A stretch of 64,000 nucleotides of DNA from Vibrio sp. AND4 (GTDB taxonomy: Bacteria; Pseudomonadota; Gammaproteobacteria; Enterobacterales; Vibrionaceae): the NCBI RefSeq assembly GCF_000171815.1, contig NZ_ABGR01000003.1:329514-393513 (forward strand), read 5' to 3'. The notes under the pieces were generated by a model. It saw only the letters and a program-made list of their open reading frames with translations, ran no database searches and was not told the DNA's origin. Of this stretch, positions 44,412 through 52,912 are shown one piece after another. The translations under genes were made by a program, and so were the position numbers. How positions within the stretch are numbered: position 1 is the first letter of the stretch; each line of letters begins with the position of its first letter.

Positions 44412-44876
44412 ATGACGGCCGACCAAACCTTTTTAAACAACCTCCTTCTCGAGTTGGGTAACACCTGGCAACTGAACTGCTTAGAGCTTGACGACTCCGG
44501 GCGTTGTGCACTGCTGACCGAAGAAGGCATAGAGTTGGCAATTGATATGGCTGCGGGCAGCAACCACCTTCAGTTTCTAGCTGAATTAGGGGCTCTGCCG
44601 GAGGTGCAGAGAGAACGTCACCTGACCCGTCTTCTTGAGTACAACTTTGAAAACCCTTTCTTGCGTCAGGCACATTACGCCCTAAGCCCGCAAGGCGATC
44701 AGGTTCTGCTGCGCTACCAGCACCCAATTGAGGGGCTGAAGCTGGAACTACTGGCAAACCTGCTTGGCAACTTTATTACCACAGCGACTGATGCCAGAAA
44801 CGCTCTTCAGTCTCCTCTAGAGGAACAGGCTAAAGCACCTTCTCTGCTTTGCGACGCGCACCTTTTAAAAGGTTAA
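44412..44876 (+). CDS. CesT-family type III secretion chaperone
   Basis: A 154-aa acidic protein (MTADQTFLNNLLLELGNTWQ...) with the CesT/SycE-like pattern: an N-terminal helix, a central beta sheet (CLELDDSGRCALLTEEGIELAIDM), and the helix LRQAHYALSPQGDQVLLRYQHP with its following helix LLANLLGNFI. GGAGG lies before the ATG. It is followed after 9 nt by a large protein with no signal peptide, the normal chaperone-effector order. No type III apparatus gene is nearby, so it would serve one elsewhere on the genome. Confidence 0.8.
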   Translation: MTADQTFLNNLLLELGNTWQLNCLELDDSGRCALLTEEGIELAIDMAAGSNHLQFLAELGALPEVQRERHLTRLLEYNFENPFLRQAHYALSPQGDQVLLRYQHPIEGLKLELLANLLGNFITTATDARNALQSPLEEQAKAPSLLCDAHLLKG

Positions 44877-44885
44877 GGAGTCATT

Positions 44886-46619
44886 ATGCCGGTAACCAAA
44901 CTTATCAACACTTGGTTTAAAGATGCCTATCAGGTACATCTGAGTGCACCGAAACAGGTGCCGAAACTGGAAAAATCTAAATCAGAACTTCCGGGGGTAG
45001 CGCAATCAATGCAGAGCATGAGTGAGCCGCTAAGCCAGAATCCTGCGGGTTTACAGAGTGTGCCCCACATCCATGATGAGGATCTCACGCCACTCGCTAA
45101 AGCCTTTAGTAGCATACTTCAACAATACGTAGACAATAAGCCGGACAAGCATGGCGGGTTTCTGCGCGGATATTGTGAGATGGAGGAGATTAAGGGGCGG
45201 ATCACCATAGATGATCAGGAAAAAGTAAGGGTCATTAAACTGCCACGCTCTCCGCAAAAACTGGCAGAAATGTTTAACCTGCTGCTAGAGGGGCACTCAA
45301 GACTCGGCTCTATGTATAAAGCGTTAACCCGACCTTTAGAGAACAAAGACAATATTCTGGGCTCGTACCTACGCCTCTCTCATGGCAAGGTAAAAACCGC
45401 TAAAACACTGCCTGCCGAGGCGGTGACTAAAGCAGAGCAGACAAACAAAGCCAAGCCTCAGGAAATAAACATCGAAGCGGCGCCAAAAAACGCGCCGGCT
45501 CCTGCTGCCGAGACACCGAAACCTGAGATTAAATTTACTTCCAGTGAACGCAATATGATCTCAGACGGCATCAACCAGATACTGTCCGACTACCTGCTCA
45601 CTGGCAAGAAAGCGGCCTCGCACCAGGAGAAACTGAAAATGCAGCTTGAAAGCGGCGATCCCATGCTCAGCCGCTTCTTGAATGTGGCAAACGGCGAAAT
45701 GAAGCTGAGCTGTCCTAGAGACCGCCAGGAGTTGAAAGGATTTCTCGAAGCGCTGCTTAAAGGTCACCGGGGCTTTGATACCCGTTTTTCTGCCGGCTCA
45801 AGCAGCCTGGTAAACCTAGTCAAAAAAGCGGTGCAGAGCGAAACTGGCGCATTACGCCACTACCTTAAGTGGGACAGCAGCAACCAGCTGACAACCCGTG
45901 CGCCGAGTGATGAGACACTTAAAGCCGCAGAAAAGGCCGAACAACAAAAGCTTTTGATACTTGAGAACCGTGAAAAAGCCGCGCTGACCGAAAAGATCAA
46001 ACTCTCTCGGGATCAACAGCCTGCTTTGATGGCACGGGTTAAACTTGCCCGTCACCTGCTGGTGCACGCCAGAACAAACTGGCCGGAGCTAGAGTTCCGC
46101 TCGATCCCTGTAACCAGAATGACCAGCGCCCCGCTGCATGGTGATGAATCACTAACGCAACTGCGGGATATGATCAAAGCGGTCAGTGAAGAAAACCGTG
46201 GTCTTGCCGGAGAGATAGAATTCAACCTAGAGCAGTTGCCGATAACATCAGAGGTCAGAGAGAAAGGTCTTCCGTTTACCCGGCTTCCTGTTAAGCAGGC
46301 GCTGACAGAACTAAGAGATAAAGTCACCAACATGGAGAAGGCTTCTTCAAACTGGTTCATCCGGTTGCTGTCTAAACCACAGCATCAGGCGCTGAACGAA
46401 ATCAAAGGTCGCCTGAACGAGCTGAATAATCTGCATCAGCAGCTCACCGAGCATTGGCCCGAAATGCCTAATCAGATCTGGTATAGCAGTTTTGTTGCCA
46501 GAGAGGTAGAAAGGTTGAGTGAAAAAATCACTCCAACGCGTAACTTTGGACCTATCCACCTGACCACTCCCGAGCATAAAGCGTGGCAGGCTGTTAAGGC
46601 TAAGATGCTCACTAAGTAA
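44886..46619 (+). CDS. candidate type III secreted effector with repeated modules
   Basis: A 577-aa protein without Sec signal or membrane segments, immediately after a CesT-type chaperone. The N-terminus (MPVTKLINTWFKDAYQVHLS) and the following Ser/Pro/Gln-rich part fit a secretion and chaperone-binding region. Two related modules follow: about residues 70-175 (PRSPQKLAEMFNLLLEGHSR...LGSYLRLSHGKVKT) and 220-345 (PRDRQELKGFLEALLKGHRG...LRHYLKW), joined by an Ala/Pro/Lys linker (about 180-215). The C-terminal 230 aa are helical, basic and unrecognised. I see no known catalytic motif, phosphatase, Fic or protease signature. It may be a new effector. Confidence 0.7.
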   Translation: MPVTKLINTWFKDAYQVHLSAPKQVPKLEKSKSELPGVAQSMQSMSEPLSQNPAGLQSVPHIHDEDLTPLAKAFSSILQQYVDNKPDKHGGFLRGYCEMEEIKGRITIDDQEKVRVIKLPRSPQKLAEMFNLLLEGHSRLGSMYKALTRPLENKDNILGSYLRLSHGKVKTAKTLPAEAVTKAEQTNKAKPQEINIEAAPKNAPAPAAETPKPEIKFTSSERNMISDGINQILSDYLLTGKKAASHQEKLKMQLESGDPMLSRFLNVANGEMKLSCPRDRQELKGFLEALLKGHRGFDTRFSAGSSSLVNLVKKAVQSETGALRHYLKWDSSNQLTTRAPSDETLKAAEKAEQQKLLILENREKAALTEKIKLSRDQQPALMARVKLARHLLVHARTNWPELEFRSIPVTRMTSAPLHGDESLTQLRDMIKAVSEENRGLAGEIEFNLEQLPITSEVREKGLPFTRLPVKQALTELRDKVTNMEKASSNWFIRLLSKPQHQALNEIKGRLNELNNLHQQLTEHWPEMPNQIWYSSFVAREVERLSEKITPTRNFGPIHLTTPEHKAWQAVKAKMLTK

Positions 46620-46622
46620 CTT

Positions 46623-46772
46623 AAGCCTCGTGAGCGTGTTGAACTTTATATGGGCAGCACTAGTCAAGTGGTGGTAGTTCAGACCATACATAGTATTGAA
46701 TCGCGTTATTGCGAGACCATTGCCACTGGTGCTGTCTGGCTAGGTAACCAAGCACCACCAGTAAGGTACTGA
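46623..46772 (+). pseudogene. 3' remnant of a broken gene
   Basis: A 50-codon frame with no start, beginning three bases after the effector stop. It encodes a helical C-terminus (KPRERVELYMGSTSQVV... ending ...WLGNQAPPVRY). It has the look of a natural protein end, with the stop at 46770-46772. Together with the remnant at 44135 it may be what is left of one gene into which the effector pair was placed. Confidence 0.45.
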
Positions 46773-46891
46773 AGAGCGACCATTACGAGTAAAGAATGGC
46801 GCTGATCAGTGATTGTGAAATTGGGTGTACATTAGTTTGACCAGCAACTTGATGACTTGTAAAAAAGTACGACCGTGCTAAAGTGTTTATT

Positions 46892-47482
46892 ATGAAGAAA
46901 GGAAAAGTAACCAAAGAGCTGATACTGCAGCGTGCATTTCAACTGGCAAGTGAAAACGGCTTGGAAAGCCTCACCATTGGTGAGCTCGCTAAGCAATGTG
47001 GTATGTCGAAAAGTGGTTTGTTTGCTCACTTTAATTCCAAGTTGAACCTGCAATTATCGGTGTTGGCTTTTGCCAATCAAGTATTCGCTGAGCGCGTAAT
47101 TGCGCCTGCGCGCGAGCTTGGCGACAGCAACATTGAACGTAAAGTACGTGGCTTGTTGGACACTTGGATGACGTGGAATCACTCTTTTCAAGGCAGTTGT
47201 ATGTTCCTTGATGCTTGGAACGACACCGCAGAAGAAGGCTGTGCGTTGCAAGGAGCACTACGCAAGTCGATCGATACTTGGCTGAATTATTTAGAAATTC
47301 AGTTCAAGAAAGGTAAAGAGAACCACGAGTTTGTCGCCAATTTAGACACGCGCCAAGCGACCTTTGATCTATACGGGCAGTACTTAAGCGCGCATGTATT
47401 CTACTCAATCAAAGGACAAGAAGAGAGCCAGAGACTGTTCTGGCAAGGCATCGATAATTTATTTGCTCGATGGAAGCGCTAG
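46892..47482 (+). CDS. TetR-family regulator
   Basis: A 196-aa regulator (ATG 46892; a GTG at 46883 is an alternative). The helix-turn-helix is LTIGELAKQCGMSKSGLFAHFNSKLNLQL (about residues 28-56), and the C-terminal ligand domain contains FLDAWNDTAEEGCALQGALR. It lies 123 nt before a hydrolase gene on the same strand and may control it. Target and inducer unknown. Confidence 0.88.
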   Translation: MKKGKVTKELILQRAFQLASENGLESLTIGELAKQCGMSKSGLFAHFNSKLNLQLSVLAFANQVFAERVIAPARELGDSNIERKVRGLLDTWMTWNHSFQGSCMFLDAWNDTAEEGCALQGALRKSIDTWLNYLEIQFKKGKENHEFVANLDTRQATFDLYGQYLSAHVFYSIKGQEESQRLFWQGIDNLFARWKR

Positions 47483-47522
47483 CCCACGACGTTAATGGGT
47501 ATAGTAAAAGATTCATAATGAA

Positions 47523-47548
47523 GAGCGACAACGAGCGCTCTTTCTTAT
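47523..47548 (+). terminator. weak terminator after the TetR gene
   Basis: A 6-bp stem (AGAGCG / CGCTCT) followed by TTTCTT. Possible. Confidence 0.5.
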
Positions 47549-47605
47549 CAGCTCAAAAAGCACGACCGTTCTATTTGTGCAAAGCTGATAGTTAAGGAAA
47601 CGATC

Positions 47606-48460
47606 ATGAGTGAGAAAATTTACTTCAATACTTCGCAGAAATTCAATGTTAAACGCAGTTTGGTCAACATTAGTACTCGCCTACATCACACGTTGGCGCC
47701 GTCACACGCAAAAAAGACCGCGCGTAAACTGCTGCTTACTCCCGCTCGTACTCAGCCAAAAAATGTTGAACCACAGGGGCTTATCAAAAGCGAAGTGCAA
47801 GGTCATGCTGGTGCCATTAAAACCTATCAGCTTGGTAGCGGTCCGGTGTGGGTGTTGACTCACGGTTGGTCAGGGACTGCGAGCCAGTTCTATCCGCTGA
47901 TGGAACATATTGCTGCATCGGGTTACACCGCATTAGCGTATGATCATCCAGCTCATGGTGAGAGTGAGGGACAATACGGACATATCCCTGCGTTTGTGTG
48001 TGGTCTTGAAGATATCTTGGACTCTGTCGGTGAGGTTGCAGGTTTGGTGGGACACAGTATGGGCACCGCGTCAGCACTAGAATGCCGTCACAGTAAGCTA
48101 GAAAATAAGCCCTTTCTGTTGATTGCGCCCGTACTTAACTACGTTGAAAACTTATTTGGCAGCATTGCGCGCTCAGGGTATTCAATGAAGCTATTCAAAG
48201 CCGTGGTGTCGGAATTGGAAGAACAGTTTGGTTATCCATTGCAATCTATTGACCCAGAAAAGCGCTTATCTGAGCGAGAAGCAAAAACCATCATTGTTCA
48301 CGATGAGCAAGACAAGTTCACTAAGCACAGCGTATCCGCGCAGGCAGCAAGTGAGATTGAGCGAGTGGAGTTGGTGACGACCCAAGGACAAGGCCATGGT
48401 CGAGTGATGAAGTGTGATGAGGTCTTCCAGAGCTTTGATCGTTTAATTGAAGCAAGCTGA
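47606..48460 (+). CDS. alpha/beta hydrolase
   Basis: A 284-aa hydrolase of the serine-aminopeptidase/lipase-like fold. The oxyanion region is VLTHGWSGTASQFYPLMEHI (about 79-98) and the nucleophile elbow is GLVGHSMGTAS (Ser about 151). Acid residue and His follow in VHDEQDKFTKHSVS and GQGHGRVM. The N-terminal 60 aa are basic and without a signal peptide. Substrate unknown. A TetR gene upstream may regulate it. Confidence 0.88.
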   Translation: MSEKIYFNTSQKFNVKRSLVNISTRLHHTLAPSHAKKTARKLLLTPARTQPKNVEPQGLIKSEVQGHAGAIKTYQLGSGPVWVLTHGWSGTASQFYPLMEHIAASGYTALAYDHPAHGESEGQYGHIPAFVCGLEDILDSVGEVAGLVGHSMGTASALECRHSKLENKPFLLIAPVLNYVENLFGSIARSGYSMKLFKAVVSELEEQFGYPLQSIDPEKRLSEREAKTIIVHDEQDKFTKHSVSAQAASEIERVELVTTQGQGHGRVMKCDEVFQSFDRLIEAS

Positions 48461-48497
48461 TTATTGAAAAGCATTCCCTAGATTCTAATAGAACAAC

Positions 48498-48526
48498 AAA
48501 GGACAGCCGAAGCTGTCCTTTTCTTT
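48498..48526. terminator. bidirectional terminator between the hydrolase and chiA
   Basis: A 10-bp stem (AAAGGACAGC / GCTGTCCTTT) with loop CGAA, flanked by T and A runs. Confidence 0.88.
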
Positions 48527-48550
48527 TATAACTCTATTGAAAGCGAGTGC

Positions 48551-51091
48551 TTAGTTACAGTTAGCTGGGCCAACTTCTTTCCAAACCCCCCATTCGCCAG
48601 ACTTGCTAGGATCTTGGCCTTGAGTCCACCATTTCGCCTCCCAAGTCTTACCAGCGCGTGTCACTTGGTCACCGCCAGTGTAAACCGCTGCTGCATCCCA
48701 AGCGTTAGTGCATGTACCGCCGCCAGTAGTGTGCTTCGCAACCACAACGGTTGCTGTCGCTGTAGATGCTGCTTGACCGTCGCTTACGCTTACCGTGAGG
48801 CTTAGGCTAGTGTCTTGTGGGTATTCTGCTGCTGTGAACGTGACTTTTGCACCGTTAACCGTTGCGTTTAGACCTTGAGGTAGCGTCCAATCGAACGTTA
48901 GCGTGTCGTTGTCTGCATCGCTAGAAGCTGAAGCGTCAATCACAACCACGTCACCTGCGTTTGCTGTTGCTGGTGCAGAAATCTGTGCAACTGGCGCCGC
49001 GTTTGGTGGATCAATCACGCCTGCTGGCTTAACCGTTACCACAACAATATCAGAAGCGGTTGCACCTTCGTTATCAGTGACAGTTAGCTTGAACGTTAGC
49101 TGCTCTTCAACGGTCACTTCTGCTACATCGAAGCTTGCTGTCGCTGCGTTCGCGCCAGATAGGGTCACTGAAGTACCAGATACTTGTTCCCAAGCGTAGC
49201 TTGCGATGGTGCCATCAGAGTCGGTAGAGTTGCTGCCATCAAGAACAACACTTGCAGGGCCGGTTACCGCTTGGTCTGCACCTGCGACTGCTGTCGGTTT
49301 ACGATTTGGTGGAACAACTACACCACCAGCCATGCCTTCGTGCATTGCATTGAGGATGTCGCCGTTATCAGCATCGACTTCCCACGAGAAAAGACCTGCC
49401 AGACCCAGGGATTTCGCGTAGTTGCCTTTTGCCAATACAGAGCGGTTATCGTCGAACGTGATCAGTTCACCTGTTGTGCGGTTCCACACCCAAGGTGCCT
49501 CTGCTCGCTCATCATAACCATATTCAAAGCCGTTGATGCCTGTATTGTTTGCACCCAACATAAACGACTTGATACCTTTGTAGTCGATCACGCCATCTTC
49601 CCAAATACCTTGAGCCTCACTGCCTTTCAGTTTACCTGTTGCAGTACCTGTCATAGGGTCATTTGGATCCGTTAGCGTATCTGGTGTTACGCCTTCCCAT
49701 CCGCGGCCATACATTGCGGTACCGAGAACCAGTTTGTTAGCGGGAACGCCTTGCGCGAGTAGCAATTGGATCCCGTTATCGGTGGTGTAAGCTGGGCCTT
49801 TGTACGGTTCGCCGTTTTCATCAATGCCGCTGCCATCGCATTGACCAGGACGCATGAACGAACCACAGTAAAGTGCCGTTTGGTGACCAGGCACATTGTT
49901 CCAGCCACCGTAGAAGTCGTAAGTCATTGCGAAGATGTAGTCCATGTACTGCACGGCATCTGCGTAATCAACGTCTTCAATTTTATCGTAACCCACGCCT
50001 ATTGCCGACGTTAGCTCGTAGTCGCGGCCTGTTTCCGTTTCTAGGTCATCCAGCATGGCACGCAGTTCGCGCATTAGTGCGATGTAAGCTGGACCGTCGT
50101 TTACAGGGTCGCCTTTATCCGCTGCTGCACCGCCACCGCCGGGGAATTCCCAATCAATATCTACGCCGTCATAGAACTTCCAAGTTTTCAGGAATTTCTT
50201 AACTGACGCGACAAATGTGTCACGGTTTTTCTTATCCACGAAGTCGTAGAATGGGTCAGAAAGTGTCCAACCGCCGATAGATGGGATGATTTTTAGATCC
50301 GGGTTACGTTGCTTTAATGCCATCAGCATTGCGTAGTTACCCTTGATCGGTGTGCTGTATTCGTGGCCAGCTTGAGCGAAGCTTTTTTGGAACGCAGCCC
50401 ATGGGTCGTGGATCACGACTTCGTAGTCATTCACGCCACGACAGGCGGTTTGCAGGGCGTTAAAGCTATTGCCGCCAACCGATTTCACCGACTCGTTTGG
50501 CCCACAAATTGGGATAAAGCCGTAAAGAATGTGAGTTAAGTTGTCGACAGGCATATTGTCAACGGTGTATTTACGACCATAAATGCCCCACTCAACAAAG
50601 TAAGTACCCATAACAACACTTGGATCTGTGCTGTAGGTTTTGTTGTTTGGGTCAATATTCATGGTTAGAGGCGGTAAGTGAGAGCCGTCTGTATCCGCGA
50701 TAGTGATCTCTGCTGGTGCGCTCTTAGCACAACCTGAAGCGTCACACGCTTCGATTTCCATTTGGTACAGACCACCTTGGCCGTATTCAAACGACGCTAA
50801 GGTTTGGCTACCAGTGATCGCACCTGTTGCCACTTTTACGCCATCAAAGTAGATGTTGTAAGTGTCACCAGAAGTGCCACTCCACTGATTAAACTTCACA
50901 TTTATCTTAGCCAGTTCATGGTACTTAACCATGTCGTAGTAGCCAGATGTGGTTTCCATTGCCAACTCAATTTTAGAAAATTGTAGGTTATTGGAACCAT
51001 ACAGATCGATACTTGGTGCTGCTGGCACCGCGTTTGCAGCACTAGATAGTGCAAGGGCGACCCCAGCCACACATAGATTAAATCGAATCAT
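48551..51091 (-). CDS. chiA: chitinase A (GH18)
   Basis: A secreted chitinase that cuts chitin to N,N'-diacetylchitobiose. From the ATG at 51091 the protein is 846 aa and the catalytic Glu of the DGVDIDWEF motif is residue 315, the number used for V. harveyi ChiA. Order: signal peptide (MIRFNLCVAGVALALSSAANA), N-terminal chitin-binding FnIII-like domain (about 22-138), GH18 barrel (about 160-590, with SIGGW and YDFYGGW motifs), one or two PKD-like repeats (about 600-780), and a C-terminal CBM5/12 ending WGVWKEVGPANCN. The open frame goes back to 51160, but the later start fits the known protein. The promoter region has unusual homopolymers. Confidence 0.97.
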   Translation of the reverse strand: MIRFNLCVAGVALALSSAANAVPAAPSIDLYGSNNLQFSKIELAMETTSGYYDMVKYHELAKINVKFNQWSGTSGDTYNIYFDGVKVATGAITGSQTLASFEYGQGGLYQMEIEACDASGCAKSAPAEITIADTDGSHLPPLTMNIDPNNKTYSTDPSVVMGTYFVEWGIYGRKYTVDNMPVDNLTHILYGFIPICGPNESVKSVGGNSFNALQTACRGVNDYEVVIHDPWAAFQKSFAQAGHEYSTPIKGNYAMLMALKQRNPDLKIIPSIGGWTLSDPFYDFVDKKNRDTFVASVKKFLKTWKFYDGVDIDWEFPGGGGAAADKGDPVNDGPAYIALMRELRAMLDDLETETGRDYELTSAIGVGYDKIEDVDYADAVQYMDYIFAMTYDFYGGWNNVPGHQTALYCGSFMRPGQCDGSGIDENGEPYKGPAYTTDNGIQLLLAQGVPANKLVLGTAMYGRGWEGVTPDTLTDPNDPMTGTATGKLKGSEAQGIWEDGVIDYKGIKSFMLGANNTGINGFEYGYDERAEAPWVWNRTTGELITFDDNRSVLAKGNYAKSLGLAGLFSWEVDADNGDILNAMHEGMAGGVVVPPNRKPTAVAGADQAVTGPASVVLDGSNSTDSDGTIASYAWEQVSGTSVTLSGANAATASFDVAEVTVEEQLTFKLTVTDNEGATASDIVVVTVKPAGVIDPPNAAPVAQISAPATANAGDVVVIDASASSDADNDTLTFDWTLPQGLNATVNGAKVTFTAAEYPQDTSLSLTVSVSDGQAASTATATVVVAKHTTGGGTCTNAWDAAAVYTGGDQVTRAGKTWEAKWWTQGQDPSKSGEWGVWKEVGPANCN

Positions 51092-51636
51092 AACTTCACT
51101 CTCAATCCTTGAATTCATGTCCATCACGTTCACAAGCTGCTTTTGCGATAGAAAAAACAATCAATTCAAAAAATCAACTTATCAATTCACACACTGTGCA
51201 AAAGCATCCCTATGAGCATTTCAGAGACTTTTTTTTTTTCAAAAAAAAATAAATCAACTTTCGAGCGTGTTACCTAAATGTGACGGCAAGAGACATAATT
51301 TTGCAGTAGAAATTCAATCTTGAGCCAATATTCTATTAATACTTTGGTTATTTTTAATTAATCGTTTACTTACTCGCAGTGGAGGACTTTGTGAGGTGAG
51401 TTGGGCTTTCTTAGGGTGATATAGAGGGTTTTGATAGTAGTGGTGTTTTTGTACAGCTTGGTGTCTTTGAGCGTTTGTAGTCAATAACAGGTCACTCTAG
51501 CTTGTTATAATGCTCGGTAATTTCGTTTAGCATTCGATGATAGAATCACGATTTATCGAAAGTTGTAGCCGCGTTCTCAAGCGTTTCTCTCGAGCTCATG
51601 CAGATTACTGACGGTGATTGGTACTAAGACAAGGAG
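51092..51636. other. chiA upstream region with homopolymer runs
   Basis: About 545 nt without a supported gene. Eleven T, one C and nine A in a row (51229-51249) lie 140 bp upstream of the chiA start; the rest shows no clear element. Confidence 0.5.
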
Positions 51637-52134
51637 CTACTTGCGATCAAAGTGCTCACTCAGTGCGGCACGACGCTTAGAAGCCGCACCTGTTTCTGAA
51701 CCTTGAACGGTGTGCTCGAAGCCTTTGAGAATGAATCGCTGCTCGGGGAAACGTGGTTCTATTCGATGGATTTGTGGGGAGAGGTGAGAGCCTGACAAGT
51801 GATACTCTGCTTTACCCAATCCAGTATTTAGTGTGATGACTTTGCCATCAAATTCGAACTGAGTGGCAATCAAACGGTGATTGCGAAAGACTCCGTTGGG
51901 AGTAAAGGATAGCTGCTCGGTGTGATAGGGTGGAGCGCCAATTTCAATCCACTCACCATGGATTTTATTGCGATCGGTGTAATCCAAATAAGAGTTATAG
52001 AGGATATAACCGATTAGGCTAAACAACGAGCAGCCGAACAGGGCAAAGCCCCCTTTGATTATTTTGAGATAATAACGTGACCAAAATGAGGGTTCTGGTT
52101 TCTGCTTTTTTTTACGGCTTGTAGTGGTAGTCAT
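51637..52134 (-). CDS. membrane-anchored conserved Vibrio protein (DUF2850-like)
   Basis: A 165-aa protein with a basic N-terminus (SRKKKQKPEPSFWSRYYLK), one membrane helix (about 30-50, GGFALFGCSLFSLIGYILY) and a beta-rich periplasmic domain (IHGEWIEIGAPPYHTEQLSFTPNGVFRNHR). The pattern resembles the DUF2850 family of vibrios; identification is from memory and not certain. Function unknown. Confidence 0.65.
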   Translation of the reverse strand: MTTTTSRKKKQKPEPSFWSRYYLKIIKGGFALFGCSLFSLIGYILYNSYLDYTDRNKIHGEWIEIGAPPYHTEQLSFTPNGVFRNHRLIATQFEFDGKVITLNTGLGKAEYHLSGSHLSPQIHRIEPRFPEQRFILKGFEHTVQGSETGAASKRRAALSEHFDRK

Positions 52135-52608
52135 AATTCCTGCTTTCTTCCCTTTTCCATTATGTTGAGAAGCTTGAACCGTAAAAACAAATAATCTCGT
52201 GTTTGAGACGACGAAACTATGATCTAATGTCCATTTTTAAATTCAAAAACACAGTTAATGTTAACTCGCATTTCATCAGAGACTGATTAAGTTGCCTAGT
52301 GAGTACACGTTTGGTTCTCAGGCACCATAGCGAATGAATACGGTTAAAAGTGCATTATAACTGACGGGGTTGATTGGCTTACCGACAACAATGGTGCGTT
52401 CTTCGAGATAGGGGGAGATTCACCCTTTTATCTGCATTTAAAAGATGCCATGACGTGTTTTTGTCATTACCTGTAAATAAGCCAGCTGAATTGAAAGCCA
52501 ATTCTGAGTGGTTTTCTATGCATGTTCTTCAGAAACAAAGGTTTTTAGCAACAAGTATTTTACTTTTGTATATACTTAATTTAAGCCCCCCACTTTAAGG
52601 AGGAAGTG
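52135..52608. other. divergent spacer without recognised gene
   Basis: A 474-nt gap between divergent genes. A 74-codon frame at 52374-52598 lacks a ribosome site and sensible composition, so it is not called. Nothing else was recognised. Confidence 0.4.
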
Positions 52609-52890
52609 ATGGCAGTACAGCGCAAACATTCGGATCTCCCTCCTCGCTATGAAGCGACGGAGTTTACCACAGAACAGAGACACCGCTTTACGAAAGTTGC
52701 CAATGCGGCTCACAAGCGTCGTGCGTTTTATAAGCGAGCTATTGAAAGCAGCTTAGTCGGGAAAATGAAAGAGCGAGCACTCAAGCCAGTTCTCGAGTCC
52801 AGAGATGATAAGCCAAGAAAAGTTGGCCAAGTAATCTGGTTAGTGACGTTTTTGCTTGTCGGTCTATGGGCAATGTATATGCACTCTTGA
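52609..52890 (+). CDS. small membrane protein of unknown function
   Basis: The ATG at 52609 has AGGAGG 5 nt upstream (the GTG just before it is less likely). The 93-aa protein has a basic, helical soluble part and a C-terminal membrane helix (VIWLVTFLLVGLWAMYM). No family recognised. Confidence 0.65.
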   Translation: MAVQRKHSDLPPRYEATEFTTEQRHRFTKVANAAHKRRAFYKRAIESSLVGKMKERALKPVLESRDDKPRKVGQVIWLVTFLLVGLWAMYMHS

Positions 52891-52912
52891 CTCAGCAAAG
52901 TGTGGTTTTTCT

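Noticed and set aside
51092..51160. N-terminal extension of ChiA
   Set aside because: Starting at 51091 gives a normal signal peptide and puts the catalytic Glu at residue 315 as in the characterised enzyme.
52374..52598. 74-codon frame in the spacer before the small membrane protein
   Set aside because: No ribosome site or recognisable protein-like pattern.
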